Positions 37,001 through 50,460 of a DNA stretch of 64,000 nucleotides are shown in pieces. Both the position numbers and the translations under genes were made by a program. Position 1 is the stretch's first letter. Each line of letters starts with the position of its first letter. The stretch is from Paralichthys olivaceus (taxonomy: Eukaryota; Chordata; Actinopteri; Pleuronectiformes; Paralichthyidae): the NCBI RefSeq assembly GCF_024713975.1, contig NC_091102.1, positions 8,871,001 to 8,935,000 on the forward strand. Reading direction: 5' to 3'. Below the pieces are notes generated by a model. The model did not search any database, was not told the DNA's origin, and saw only the letters and a list, made by a program, of their open reading frames with translations.

Positions 37001-39449
37001 ACTGAGCCCAAGGAGGCATCTTTAAATTACTTGTTTCATCCGATCAATGTCCATAAATGTCAAGAAAACATTTGCCAATTCATCTTATGTTCATTGACTA
37101 ATAAACTTGTTGATACTGAAGGAACTACCAGGTCGTGCATCGTGCATCTACGCAAATCTATGTACTGATCCGATACCACGTCTTTCACCCAGATGAAACA
37201 AAACCATTTCTTCTTCACTGCACTACACTGTCACTGGATAGTGCTGTGATACAGTGGTGAAGAAGTGATTTCCAATAGTGTAGCGTTAGACAGAGCTAGC
37301 TAAAATGTTATCACAGTTATGACTGTCAAACTATATCATAAAAGAAATTCTACAGCATCATTCTCTGCATCATTCACTCACCCATTTGTTTTCAAAGGGT
37401 TTAACCTGAGCCAGGCCAAACAAGAATGAGGGCAACCATCACTTTCATCAGGGTTAGCAGCATAAAGCTGTTAGAATATGTTATATAAGATATTAATTAT
37501 TTGAAATGCACTGGTATTGGCTGATACGCTAAATCCTGATATCAGAGGCAGGAAGGATAAAATATATCTGAACATCTCTAAATCAGGCTCCGTCCGTACT
37601 GTCAACTCTGCTATGGATACGCCCGACGTCCACACTACTCAGAGCTGGTAAAACTGAGAAGTTTGGAAATGCTGCTGGCCCTGTTTTATTTTGAAAGATC
37701 CAGGGCTAGGTTTTAGTCTGGACGGGCAGAAATGCAGATGTTTGGAAACGATGACATAGACTCTCACAATCACCTGCTGATTGGGTCGTTTCGGTCACGA
37801 CATCACGACTCCTATCACATGACTCTTGTCTGGTAGGAAACAAGTGGCTGTAGCCTCAGCTACCAGAGTAGAACACAACATAGATAATCCATTACAAGTG
37901 TTGCTGACCCTGTTGTCCTTGCTAACAGCTGTTGTGCAGTTAAATTCAGCGTTTTACAATAATACAACCTTAGTAAAACAAGTTGTTATTCAAGCAATGC
38001 CCAGTGTACTGACTGATCAGAGATCGCTTTAGTTTAACAAACATCATTGTCCAACATGAAGGTAACAGCGTGGATGTAGCTGCACACATACAACAAAGTC
38101 CACTGGGCTGCGTCGCTGACATAAACACAATGTTTGCCGCTGTTAGTAACAGTATCATGGATTAATGTAGGAACAGGCTTCTTGTGTTGTTTCCTCTCAT
38201 TGTTTGCTGCGACAATCGTTTGTTCGGTATGTGCAGGGAGCAAACCTGTGACCTTTGAGTGACTGGATCCAGTCTCGGCCACTCCCTCACTCCCACACAC
38301 CCATGGAGTCAAGAGGAGAAAGTTAAGACCTGACACAGTTCTCTGGAATGCAAACTTAGTCCCCTCTGATCAGTTCATGTGGAACTAAGGAAAAGTACAG
38401 CAGAGGGAGAGGCAGCGAGGTGATGGAGGCTTGAGGAGGAGACGCTTCAGTACATTCCTGCTTTAAGAGCTGTGCTTTATTGTCCGTAAATACACTCACT
38501 ACTACTCTACACTGCTACTACTGTGCAACATCAGGCTTCTCATGCAGGATCCTATTAATGCTCCCCTGGAGTCTGAAGGGAGATGAAAAGGTACGGCTCC
38601 ATTTCACCTTTAACTTCTCCCACACTGCCCTGCCAGCAAGGAAGCATAAAGAGAACAGTGACAAAAGGCATGGCCAACAACAGCTTCTTTTGATCATCCA
38701 TGGCAGGAATAGCTTCCAGGGTGGTGACTCATGTGTTTCAGGGGTTCCCATGTTCCTGCTCTGTGTCCTCTCATCTCATCAGCCTCTCATCTGCACACAG
38801 GACCTATCAGCACTGCTCAATAATACATGGCTGGAGGTGCTGCGCGGTCTCGCTGCAGCCTCATGCCTCGGAGGGACACTCGGGGGAGGCGGCAGGAGGA
38901 GACGCGTGAGGCGGCTCCGGTGTCGCCCACACCTCATCATCCAGCTGTGCGCTCCCCACACAGATGTGGCAGGATGACGGCGACGCGCAGCAGCATCACC
39001 CTGCAGCTGCAGCCTGGATTCTGAAACGCCCTTTATTTCAACGAGACTCCTCCCGAGTCTGTTTCCAGCGAGAGGATGTGATGTGACTTCTCTATTTCAC
39101 GGCTGCAGTTTCGGTTACAATGGATCTCATTTCAGTTTCATCCTGATCCCCATTAACCGCAGCGCGCTGCATAAGCGACTATCACCTGGAACAATGCTTC
39201 CATTCAGACTGGTTCTGTCTATGTATTTACACATTAGAGCACGTAACACAAAAGCAGAACAACAAGGTTAATCTCCACACATATATGGATTAGGAGGACC
39301 ACGGGCTAAAGGCTGCATCTGCGTCTGGTTTGAAGGAAATCATTTTTTTTCCACGACAGCATTGAACTTCATCAGTAATTCTTAAGTGAGGTCGCGTCCC
39401 AGGCTTTTGGTGATGGTAATAAATACAGCATTCATTCTTTTAAACCTAC
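34057..39449. other. Probable first intron of vangl1 (untranslated part)
   Basis: No gene was recognised. It includes a (GT)n patch near 35823-35840. A GC-richer, CpG-containing stretch lies at about 38820-39010, which may be promoter-associated. Open frames here are short or unlike any family I know. Confidence 0.45.
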
Positions 39450-39650
39450 CTCTTTATCAGATGTGTGTCATATTCCCTGCCGTGCGTCTCTGTGTGAGTG
39501 CGTCGCCGTCGCGCTGTGCGTAAAAATGCTGCTGCTGCTGATGGTGCTGAGGCGCGTCTGTGCTGTTCTGCTCTGAGAGGCAGCTCCCTCACACGAGCCT
39601 GGCCATTGTGATAAGCTGCAGGAGAAGAGAGAGGAGGAAGGCAGCAGCAT
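39450..39650 (-). promoter_or_regulatory. vangl1: Probable vangl1 promoter and non-coding first exon
   Basis: A CpG-rich stretch on the minus strand ends in a donor AGAG|GTAGGT with the exon edge at 39450. It contains GCGCGACGGCGACGC and CAGCAGCAGCAG runs. It lies upstream of the acceptor at 34056 in the right orientation and with no other gene between. The 5' limit (about 39650) is a guess; no TATA box is evident, as expected for a CpG promoter. Confidence 0.45.
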
Positions 39651-41863
39651 GGAGGTGCGATGCACTCCAAAGGAAATGAGGATTTCTTTTTTCAAATGTG
39701 GACCACAAGGGGTCGTGCTTTGGAAGGAGTTTAGCCTCCAAACAGGTGATATTTGCATCGAGGAGTTTAAACATCTGCTCCTTTTCAAATGTGTTTTGCG
39801 AGTAACTTCACCTTGAGCTTCACTGTGCAAACTGATTTCTGAGTATATTTGCAGAGACAGGAGAGTTTCTCAATAGGGACACCTTGATTCATTGATTATG
39901 TGACATCACAGGTTTGCAAACCAATCCTGGTCCAATATGTCTTTATAGAGAGTGTGATGAGGGAACCAGTGCACCCCCAATGAGAATAGACTTTTTGGTA
40001 AATCGTTGTCTTATATCCAAACATATAAAGTTCAAATATTTGAATATTTTGCTTATTTACTTACAGGCTTATCAATTTTTCAACGGGTGAATGGAGCTTT
40101 TTTTAAAGATTTTAAAACAACTTTGGTTACTTTTGTAATATTTCAGTATTGTAAACTAAAATCACATCAGGCCTTGAGCACCTGCCCAGTTGGATTAATA
40201 ATCAGCCAAAGCTGGCAACTGCCTGACCCTGACACCTCCACGGGCCCCGAAAAGGCCCCATAAGCTCTGGAAGGTGGTGATCATGTGTTCCTTTCCGGCG
40301 TGATCAAATATAGTTTGAAGACATTCTTAATTTCAGCTGATACTGTGCTTGAAAGGTCAAAACTCCTGAATTAGTTTGGATGTAACACAACAATATGTTT
40401 ATAATAGTATAGCATTATAATAGTATGAGAAAGTGGGAGGAAACTTTTGCACACTAAACAAACAACATTTCAAGAATAGTGTTCCACATATTATTTACTG
40501 TGGAGAGCATGTTTTGACAAAAACACCAACAATCCAGCATCTCATGATAAAGTTCACACAACTCCCAGAACAGTTACTTAATACAAATAAAGCAGTGTGT
40601 TAAAATAATCAATGCACGCAAAAACCATAAAGGTATATATTCAAATATGATATGAACAGAAATAACCACCTGACCTATAACCTGGTTTATGGGAAGCAAG
40701 GAAGTAATGACCTGATTTTTTAAAAAGCACCAGTGCATGCCGTCAAGATGCCCACACCTGGTGTATCATGACATCAACATTCTTTTTATAAACCAAGAGT
40801 GTAGGCAAATTTAATCTACGCATGAAAAAAGGAACTGTCCTGTGCACAGTCTTGAATGAAGAAATATAAGATACTGAACATTAATCATGACATTTGTAAC
40901 ATTCCCTGCCCCATTTATCTCAAACTATGATGTTAGGTCTCTAGTCCCCATCGTACAGTGTGTAGTCCAGTGTGTGCTGTGCAGTGTGCGGACAAAGGAC
41001 TGTCACTCTTACTGCTGGAGTGGACACGAACAATACCCAGAGCCCCCTGGGCCACATTACGCTGCGGAGACTCACAATAAAAGGATGAGAGAGGAGAAGA
41101 GAAGGAGCACAGATAGCTTCTGACTAATGGAGAAAAAAAGCTAAGAAAACACGCAGGGGTTCAAATTCACTGTCTGATCTCACACAATATAAAGACAGGA
41201 TGGTTTGTCAAAACACTGAGCACTGAGCTCACATGATTTATTTAGGTATTTATTACTTTTACATTAAATGTATCATTAATTACATGTGATCACATTTGAG
41301 TAAATGAAATGAGTCACACAAAACTTAAAAAAAAAGCTGAACACTGTTGCCAGGTTCTGTTTTGAACATTTAGATTCAGATTTTAATTCTAATATAATTG
41401 AACCTGGAGAAAATAAATTTCTCTTCTCTTTAAACTTTAATTATAAATTTAAAAATAGAACAAAATAGCGAAACACATTTTAAGACAAAGTCTAAAATAA
41501 CATAAATCCAAACATTGCCTTTGTAGAAGCGTGTGGCTTCAGAAGTATTCTAATAAAACTTGGATTTTAACAGCAAAGACACATGGTTCTGAAACATCTT
41601 TAGCTCTCGCAGTCTGTTTTTACCATTTCAAACGTAGATTCATATAGTGAAAACACACAAAGACCAGTTGACTATATTATAATCTTTTATTTAAGATAAT
41701 TGAAGTAAATATATCTACAAACTAGTGCGAACAGGAATGTAACCACAACAGAGAGACCAGAAGACAGAAGAGAAGGCATCGAGCATCGCAGTGTTTCAGT
41801 TTGGCTGAATATCACACAGCAGCTCTCTCAGCCGGTTTCTGCTCTCAAAAGTTCTGCAGCTGT
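39651..41863. other. Intergenic between vangl1 and nhlh2, nothing recognised
   Basis: AT-rich DNA without recognised genes or repeats up to the fold-back element at 41864. Confidence 0.5.
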
Positions 41864-42346
41864 TAAAGGGATAGTTCACCCAAAGATGAAAATTCACTCA
41901 TCATCTACTCACCACTATATACCAATGAAGGGGGGGGGGACTTTTGGAGCTTCAGGGTTCAACAGTGTTGCAGCCAAATCCAATCAAATCCAAGCTGATT
42001 CTTAAAGAAACAGAAAAAATAACATGAAATACTTCCAAGTGTCCATCGGCCTGTCATCAAGACCATGTTTTTAAAACATTTAGGATAAAAACTTGGTGTA
42101 AATGATGCAGTTTTGAGTCCATTAGAATGTCGGGATGACACCACAGGAGCAGTATGGAAGCATTGTGGGGTTTTTTCTTATGTTTGAAGAATTTGTCCTC
42201 AGTTACTTCCCTTGTATTGGATTTAGCTGCAACGCTGTTTCCCCCTGAAACTCCAAAAGTGTTCTGTGGACTCCAACTCTTCACCCACCTCTCCATCATA
42301 GTGCTGGGTGTAGAGATGTTTTATCTTTGGGTGAGCTACTCCTTTA
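41864..42346. mobile_element. Fold-back MITE, family A copy 2, complete
   Basis: Terminal inverted repeats AAGGGATAGTTCACCCAAAG (left, after TA at 41864-41865) and the complement of AAGGAGTAGCTCACCCAAAG (right, before TA at 42345-42346). The arms continue about 120 bases inward, both with a CAACA(G)TGTTGCAGC-like core. TA on both sides fits a TA target-site duplication (Tc1/mariner-like preference). A G-run at 41929-41940 lies in the left arm. There is no transposase. It sits about 125 bases downstream of the nhlh2 stop codon, so the nhlh2 3' UTR may run through it. Confidence 0.85.
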
Positions 42347-42471
42347 CCATGGAGAAAAGTCAATGTGAGTTTCCTATAACAATCCCATGATGCACTGTGC
42401 CTGTAGTGTGTATGTGTGGCCTCACATCTTGAATCAGTATCTTCATGGCTGCTCCTCCCTCCTCCAGCTGA

Positions 42472-42807
42472 TCACACACTCAGCACGTGGTGGAGGTAGG
42501 AGATGTAGCACAGCGCCAGTCTCAGGGTCTCGATCTTGCTCAGCCTCTTGTCGGGGGGGATCGTCGGCAGCAGCTTCCTCAGCTCCGCGAAGGCCACGTT
42601 GAAGGCCACCACGCGGACGCGCTCCCTGTTGGCGTGCGCGGATCGATATTTGGCGGTGGCGCGCCTCCTCCGCCTTCTCTCCTCTCTGCTGAGCGCGGGC
42701 ACGTGCGCGGAGCCACCGTGAACGTCGTCCGGGACAAGGTGCTGCTGCTGCTGCGCGTCCATGTGTCCCCAGGGCGCCCCGGGGTGCGCACGGTCCGGAC
42801 TGAGCAT
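42472..42807 (-). CDS. nhlh2: Nescient helix-loop-helix protein 2 (bHLH transcription factor)
   Basis: Neuronal class II bHLH factor (HEN2/NSCL-2), 111 residues from the ATG at 42807. It heterodimerises with E proteins on E-boxes; in mammals it acts in hypothalamic neurons. Residues 41-53 hold the basic stretch [16 protein letters not shown] typical of NHLH proteins. The bHLH runs about 55-107 with NRERVR (60-65), [10 protein letters not shown] (73-82), PPDKRLSK and YISYLHHVL at the C-terminus. The coding exon begins after an acceptor CTCTGCAG (exon edge 42831), so upstream non-coding exons exist; they were not located. It is shorter than the 135-residue human protein and lacks the acidic N-terminal segment. 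The neighbours casq2 and vangl1 support nhlh2 over nhlh1. The exon is GC- and CpG-rich compared with its surroundings. Confidence 0.9.
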   Translation of the reverse strand: MLSPDRAHPGAPWGHMDAQQQQHLVPDDVHGGSAHVPALSREERRRRRRATAKYRSAHANRERVRVVAFNVAFAELRKLLPTIPPDKRLSKIETLRLALCYISYLHHVLSV

Positions 42808-44249
42808 CACTGTCCTCACTGAACAAATGTCCTGCAGAGACACAGCAGCTTTAAGAGCCTTCAACACGAATCAATAATAATCAGCCGATATTTAAAGATC
42901 ATTGCATCACGTGTATGACATAAATAACATAATAACATAAAGCTGGTGCAGATGTAGACGTATCGAGACAATAGGTTATTATTGAATGAACAATGTGGTT
43001 CTTCTGCACATATTTCTTCCCTGTTTTTACACTCTATATAAATTAGTGTCATAAATTCATATTTTCTATATTTTTATATTCCTGACACTTAGGTACTGTT
43101 TCCCATTGTTGGACTAATAAAGGATTATCTTATTCGTTACAGTTTTGTCATTGAATTATTTTCTTTGTTTGCAAAAAAGCCCAAAACATTTTTGTACTTA
43201 ATTTTACAAAAATATGAGGGACTGGTGCTGCCCCCTTGTGGCAGAATGGCTGCCATTGGCGCTGTCTGAGGTGCTGAAATAAAAACGTCACAGCCCCCCC
43301 CCCACCCCGAAAAAGTCGACATATTTTAAGAAATCATAATTACAAAAATGAATATCTAAAAATTCCAAATTTTCTTCACTTAAATTGAAATGAGAGAAAG
43401 GCCCCAGAGTAGAAAACATTACATTCTGCTTTATGAAATGAATAAATCCGTGAAAATGATGGAATTTCTCTATTTGTTTTAAGGATATATTTTGTGGCAC
43501 ATTACGAACTCATAATATTGATCTATGTGCGCAAAACTTGTTGAGCAGGTGAACTCACAAAAGATGCTCGGGTCGGTTTAGTGTTTAAAGTTGATCTAAT
43601 TTAAACAAGGCAAAATGTATTTTTACAAAATTTAACCTGCGATCAGCTCAGCCTGCAAAAACAATACACAGTATAAAACCAACAATACTGAGTCGAATCA
43701 CAATTTGCCTTCATGTGCAAGAAAACATGAAATCTGAACTTACATTTCACATTGAAAGATCAGATCCAGCTGATTCCACAGGATAAACCTGCATCAGATA
43801 AACAGGAACAGTTGTGTCCTCATCAGCCTCCATGCTCTTTCTTTTGGTTCGAGGTAAATCAAACAGGACGTGAGTTCAGGTTCAGTCCGGCTCCATGTCC
43901 TCCTCCATGTCCGGTGCGCATTTCTTAGCTCATTTACAGACGGTGCGCAGTTTTCTTTCGTGCGTTTCCTCCATCAAAGCTCGACTCTGGATGTGCGCAA
44001 AACAAGACGCAGTCGTCTCTCCATAAGAGTGCAGCGAAGTGACGACACGCACAGCGGGATAACGAGAGGGTGTTTATCTCTCCTCCTTCACTTTCTACTC
44101 CCAGGTGACATCTTACAAACTTATTTGCAGCCTCATGAGTCCATGAAACCAGCTCCACCGAGATGCGCAGGGATAAGTGAGCACCTGCGTCTGAACAGGA
44201 AGGAAACAGTAAAATGTCTTATCACCTAAGGAAATAAAAAGCCTCGTGT

Positions 44250-44690
44250 GGAGCAGCAGATTAAAACATCTGTTGTGGTCTATCCATTTAAACTTAGAGA
44301 ACAGAAACAAAGCAGAAGCAGCTCAGCCTTCGTTTCATGGGACACTAGGTCATTACAACCAGTCGATACAGCACAAGATCCAGGAACTAGACTCATCCCT
44401 CATGTACACACTCAATATTGGCACAACTGGATTCAGTTACTCTGCACCTTCTGAATGGAAGGATTTACAAACTTCCCTCCAACTAGTCTCCTGTTCCCTT
44501 TGGAGATTTTAAATCTTTACTATGTGATGGTTTTTATGAATCCTGTTCTTATTGATTTATTTGAAATATGTTGCTCCTGGTTAATTGTTTGTTGCTGATT
44601 GTGAATGTTACTTGTTCTCATGCCTCTCTTGGAAAATAGATCTTGATCTCAATGGGACAGCCTGATTAAATAAAGATTTAAAAAAACGAG
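44250..44690 (+). mobile_element. 5'-truncated non-LTR retrotransposon 3' end
   Basis: A short decayed frame around YSAPSEWKDLQTSLQ (near 44420-44480) resembles the C-terminal end of LINE reverse-transcriptase ORFs (residues ...W..LP..L). It is followed by a 3' UTR-like stretch ending CTTGGAAAATAGATCTTGATCTC and a terminal TTAAATAAAGATTTAAAAAA. That tail is typical of fish L2/CR1-type LINEs. It is severely 5' truncated and inactive. Confidence 0.6.
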
Positions 44691-45799
44691 TTTTAAAAAC
44701 ATATATCTGTGTAAGGGGAGGTGGGGCTGATGATAAGAAAGATTTTAAATGACAATGGGCCTGGATGTTGCTGGGACTCAAAGTTTTGGTTATAAGCTGT
44801 GAAATGTGAAGAAGGAGTCTGTGTGAGAAACAGAGGCGCAAGCAAGAAAATATTGATTTCCACCTTTAATAAGATTGTTCTATCCCTTCTCATAAAAGCT
44901 ATTAAAAGTCAGTTGTGTTACCACAGCAACTCTTGCATCTCTCCTCCTCCTCATCTCTCGAAATGTCAGCACTGATCATCACTAACACAATCACTGTGAG
45001 TAAATCACCAGAGGGCCTCCACCTCTGTGCTGACGGTGGGTAAACGTTGCCTCAGGCTTTGACAGAAACGGCACCGTGAACACTTGTCTTGGATCACGTG
45101 TGATTACTGCAAAGGTTCCTCGACATATGGCTGACGTCATTATCAATCTCTCCAGTTGTTAACGTGACCACCTCTTGCATGTGGAATGAACTGCTACACT
45201 GCTCGTCACGAGAGGAAAGAGGCATCATGGGATGCAAACGACTTCTCTGTGTTGTTGTAGTGAGTAATAATGATGGAATACATGCTTCACATTTCTTTGG
45301 TGTCTCTGGACGTATTGCAGCTTTTTTTCGATTTGAATGTCAGGAATGTTAAGTCATTTAAAGTAATTCAATTCAATTTTAACTGGATAAAACATTACAT
45401 GTACTGTCTCTATCAACATGTGGTGTCAGTCTAGAGCGGGGTAGTGCAATATAACTAAAAAAAAGCAGGTGGATCAAAAGCAGGTGAAGTTTTACTCTTC
45501 TGTTAACAGCAACTCAGGTAATTCTCTTAATCCAAATCCAACAACAAACGTGAAACACCCCAGAGGAGAAAGTGATTGCTGATCAAACTGAACAGAATTC
45601 CAAAAACAACTCAAGTTAGAATGTCCTGGCTACAGGTTCGTCTTCCTCTTAATACTTCCCAGTCTGTTTTTGTACTTTCCTGCATGTAGCTGTCCGTTCA
45701 ACGTCCCTCTGCCCCTCTCCTCTCCTCTGTGCAGCTCCCCCTCCTGATTCAATTAGGTGGCTTAAGCACCAACACCTGTGAATGTGAGAGGGACTGCTT

Positions 45800-45900
45800 G
45801 TTTGTCTCCAGCCCTGTGATAATGATGGGTGTGTCCTGCCTCTCACCTGCCCCCCCAGGACCCTGGAAGGATAAGTGTTATGAATAATGGATGGTTGGAT
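45800..45900. repeat. Family C dispersed repeat remnant
   Basis: CTCACCTGCCCCCCCAGGACCCTGGAAGGATAAGTG..TGAATAATGGATGG resembles the end of the family C module near 30060-30120, strongly diverged. Confidence 0.4.
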
Positions 45901-48900
45901 GTGTGAGAGGTCAACAAGCGTCAGGTCCTAGTGCTGAAATGAGTCAAAAAACATGTAATTGATGTATTTATTCTTCTTTCCTATTTTATTCCTCTATGTT
46001 TCATTTGAAGAGTTTGGAGACGGATCTCTTTCTTGCATGTAGAGGTTCAGTCTTGACTGCAGCCTGGTGAAAACCCCCCCGATCCATTCACATCTGTCAG
46101 AACCTTTAATCTGATCTGGGAGTTATGGGCATTGTTATGAAGCACCTGGCCATCCTGGATCCACAGTAAACAGAACTTGTTGATTTCAGTAGAATCACTA
46201 ATGACTCCCCTTCACTTCTCCTCCTTCTCCTTCTACCTCATATCTTCACCTCCTCCTCCTCTTTCTCCAAACATAAAATGCACAAATATTTAACTTCCAT
46301 TCCCAGTAAATCAAATGAATCTGCAGTACCCTCTTCCAAACGTTATGTTTAAGGTATAGTCTATGTCTACATTTCTATGGGGGAAGAGTTTGAGTTGTCC
46401 TGTTGTGTTTGTTTACTCACAGTTACGTTCCATCTCTTTAGCTTCTGTCAGGTCCATGTTCTGTCCTCATGTGACTCTGTGAAAATCAAACTCTGTAAAC
46501 AAAAACTGTGAAGTACCTTGATTTTAATTTGATCTCTAGCCCCCCCCCCCCCATTCCCCCTCTGTCTGCTCACCATCTGCTGTCATATATTTAGTTTCTT
46601 CTGATTTGGAATCAGATCTGTAATCAATCAGCGTCGTCGCCATGGTAATAGCTGCAAGGAGAGAGTGAGACAACACACTCGCTCCGATGCTTTCCTCAAC
46701 GTTTTCGGGAAATATTCCAAGAAACTATAGGACTGGAGATAATCAATGAACACATGACGTAGAAAGAACAGCAAAAACTCTCATTTCGAGAAGGTCCGAC
46801 CACAAATGTTAATCGAAATGATCCATTGAGATTGTGTTTATCAGCTAAAAATGTCATAGCTTTAAATTTTAGGCATCTTGTTTATATATGAATACTGTGT
46901 CATGGAAATAAATAAATAAATATCTTACATTAAATTTAATCTATTTAAGGGCAGCTCGACGTTGTCAGCTATCCATTTTATTGCAGTTCCCAGGGTGATA
47001 TAGTTTGTGGTTAATTTGCATCTCCAAATCATTTCCTTCAGCTATGATAAGCTGGGATGTTTTAATCAATGTATGACAGGTAATTAAACGCACAAAGTTA
47101 TGGTCTAATTTACAGGCAACCCAATCTCACAATACACTGTGTGTGAGGGAATCAAGTCACAGCTAAAATAATTGATTCTGACCTTTGGCTTTTAAGAAAT
47201 TATAGGAAACCCCAATGAGAATATGTTGTTCTCCTTGTTTCCTGTTTATTGACAACAACAGCACTTCATACAACTGTTTTATACAGATTTCATTCCAGTG
47301 TGGAACTCGTCTCAGTTTATCTTTTCATGGCTGTGCACAAAATCCCCATCTGTATGAGCAGCTCTGAGGAGGGAGACGAGTCAGTAACAGAGCCTTAACA
47401 AAACCTGATTGATTCAGTGAAGCTCAAATGGAAAAGCAGAGTGAATGGGTTTGTTGCACACCTGACAGATTGACTGAGGAGTTCCTGCCTGATGTTCTAG
47501 TTTAGATGCAAGAGTTGTCACCTTCAAACTTAAAAGCAGCAACTTCAGTTTGCTGTTTATTTCACTAACTTAAAAGGGAATTTTCCACCACGGTACAGAG
47601 GACATGTGTGTACCTCCTCCGAGGTACAGAGAGATTTTCACTGTACTCTCAAAGCATTTATGTTAAAAACAGAGACTCTTATCTCAGTACATTAAATGAA
47701 TGTGTACAAGCTTTATCCGTCATCCACTCTAGAAATAATATAACTTGTGGTTTTACTGCTAGATTCTGTCACAGGTCGCTGAACATTTACTTCAGGGAAA
47801 ACCCCACAAGGCTGATAAACATATTAACAAGACACAAATTATTTGTTATCCTGAAGATGGCAGAAGGGAAAGAGAAAGAATTTATTATATGTTGCATTCA
47901 GTTGAAGTAGAGCAGAAATATATCTATTGATTTTCAAACCAAAGTTATGAATAATAAAAACAATAAAAAAAGAGAGAGAGGGCCCCTATCAAAATGTAAA
48001 AACTACAACGGTAGAGAGCATCTAAAATTATACTCAAACTAAGTTGACAAGAACGACAAAAGAGAAGGTTGCAATGTTTATACAGTTAAAATTTCAAATA
48101 TTGTATATTTTATACAAATTTAAACATATTCTTTAGTTCAACCTTGAAAAATCTGAATGTTAATACGGCTTCAATTCCTTCACTTTTTACTTTCTATTCT
48201 GTTACTGTATTGTCTGTAAAAAGTTCTCCTTTAATTCATTGTTGCATTTGATCTGTTTACGATACTGCAGAGGAAGGATCATGCTCAGCAAAGACACTCA
48301 AACTTTTTAAAGAGGCCTCTGCAACACTTTCTCTGGATGTCACCATCAAACAAAGAAAAAACTAGTATAATCTGCATCTCTGCCAGGCAGCAGTGCTGAG
48401 TGTGTGCCAGCAGTATAAAGAAGTACAGTAAATCCTGGTGCTGTGTTTACTTCCTGTCGTCCCACTCATCAGATCAGTGACATTGGGCTGCAGTTTACAT
48501 GCTTCACAATGATTCAGTTCTGCCAAGTCACAGCCACAATTCACGACTCACCATCTGGACGGCTATTGCTCACTTTGGCCTTGACCTCCCAGTGATCTGG
48601 CAGATTTTCAAACTGTGATTAAACCATTTACTGCAGCAAACACATTTCCTGACTGGAGGGGAAACCAGTTACTGTCGCCATCTAGTGGTAGGGTGGAGCA
48701 TGGTAAGAAGATGCCAGGGCCTAATGCAAGAAAGGCCCCAACAACCCACTTCAATACAGTTCCAATGATTTTTAAATCAAATGTAGCATCTAGACTGCAT
48801 CATTTTGTTTATACAAGAGATATAATCGTCTCTATCTGGTCCAAACTGGAGCCAGAGCAGATAAACACTGACCTTCAAGACACATTACTCCACAAATGAT

Positions 48901-50460
48901 TGTATAAACATATCACAGCAGATAACCAAAGGAAACGTGTAATACAGGTAAGTAATGATCTGATACTCAACTCAGAGACTCTGGAGGAAAGACAAATATG
49001 ATCTTTGATTTAAACAGAACCAATAAAAAAATGTGAATAAAGGTCACTTCAAAAAAAGATTTGGCCTTTTGGCTTGTTAATGAATCCATCCATGGTATAG
49101 GTTAGTTAACAGTTAATAATATATTTTACTTAATTTTTATCTGGACACTGTTGCAACTATATTCTGCCAATTTATTTTAAAAAGTACTGTATTTTCTCAA
49201 ATTGGCCACATGATGGCACTGTAGGATTATATTTTATCATCCAACATTGACTATAATGTAAAACATAATGAAATAATTATGTGTCTGGATCTTTTTTGAT
49301 TCCTCTGTATAAACAATGTTTTATTTGTTAACGATAATTTGTGAAGGGAATCTTACATGCATGCAGCTGATAGGCTCATTTCATGTTGTTCAGCCTGAAT
49401 GCGACCTTTGAACCAGACTACAGGCCTTGTAAAGAACACACCAAATTCCAGCCACATGGAATGGAGGAAAGTGTGAAACAAGGTTTGTGAGCACGGTGTT
49501 GCAACTAAACAGTCTGGGATCATGTAGCTCAATACATCACAAACCATGAAAACATACCTCCCAGCAAAACACATGATCCCTCCGTGTCACAACAGAGGGA
49601 ATGCAGCCGGGGGCTCGGTATGAAGCACAAAGAACACCAACATACAAGTGTGGTGATGGCGTAAAAAAAAAAAAAACACAGAGAGGCCACAGAGATGAAA
49701 AAGAATCTGCCTCATAATTTTAAATGTGAACAATCCACACGGTGGCTTGACGAATACCTACGAGCCCTTAAAACTCAAATCAATCTCAGTAAGTGAAAAC
49801 CAGGAGAGACAGAGGGAAGAAAGATAACTGACAAAGCGTATCCATATGTCTCACTCATGTGGCATCCTTGCATCCATGTGCGCCTATGTGCTAATGCATA
49901 GCAGTTGTTCATCACCCCCCCATCCTCCTCCTTCTCTTCCTCACAGTGGCTGCATATACAGAGCTTAGGCCTGATTCTGGTACCAGATGTGTGCCAGCTC
50001 ATGTTTGGCTTTGATGCCCATTGCAGAGCCTCCTCCCCCCCTTTTTTTTTTTAACAGGCAACATTCGTGAGCGGACTCGACCACAGGCGACCATGATTTG
50101 GGGGAACGTAATGTAAAGGGAAACAGAGCTGGAGACCAGGAACAGTAGAGTGAGAGGATCACGGGACCACATGAGCTTCATGTGGTTGGAAGACATCAGG
50201 AGTGGCAGGCAATTTTTAAACATGGGAGGAAAAAGACAGACACGCGCTCTCAAATATCCACCCAGAGATACTGTGCGTAGGACTCAGACAAACATAGACT
50301 CTGACTCAGGCTAAAACAGGATAAGAAACACATTAAGTAAGGAGTTGCATGTGCAAAACCGGCCAAATGTGCAGCTGCCACACAGATTATCCCTACAAGT
50401 TCTTGGCATTTAGCTCAGCATAAATTCTTCACTGTGTAAGAATGTTTTCCAGTTTCAGTA

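Larger units (their letters stand above)
42832..50460. other. Upstream of nhlh2 to nqo1 promoter, no gene recognised
   Basis: Divergent intergenic space. It should contain nhlh2 promoter and 5' exon(s), which I could not place; a CpG-bearing patch at about 43900-44050 is one candidate. A LINE-like 3' tail is at 44250-44690 and a family C repeat remnant at about 45800-45900. No coding exon was recognised elsewhere. Confidence 0.45.

Noticed and set aside
38480..38977. 165-codon plus-strand frame with a GGGRRRRVRRLR stretch
   Set aside because: GC-rich, CpG-containing DNA readily stays open; no family similarity, no Kozak-like start, and it lies where a vangl1 promoter or intron is expected.
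47608..47910. 100-codon frame
   Set aside because: Isolated, AT-rich, with no domain, splice signal or neighbour supporting a gene.
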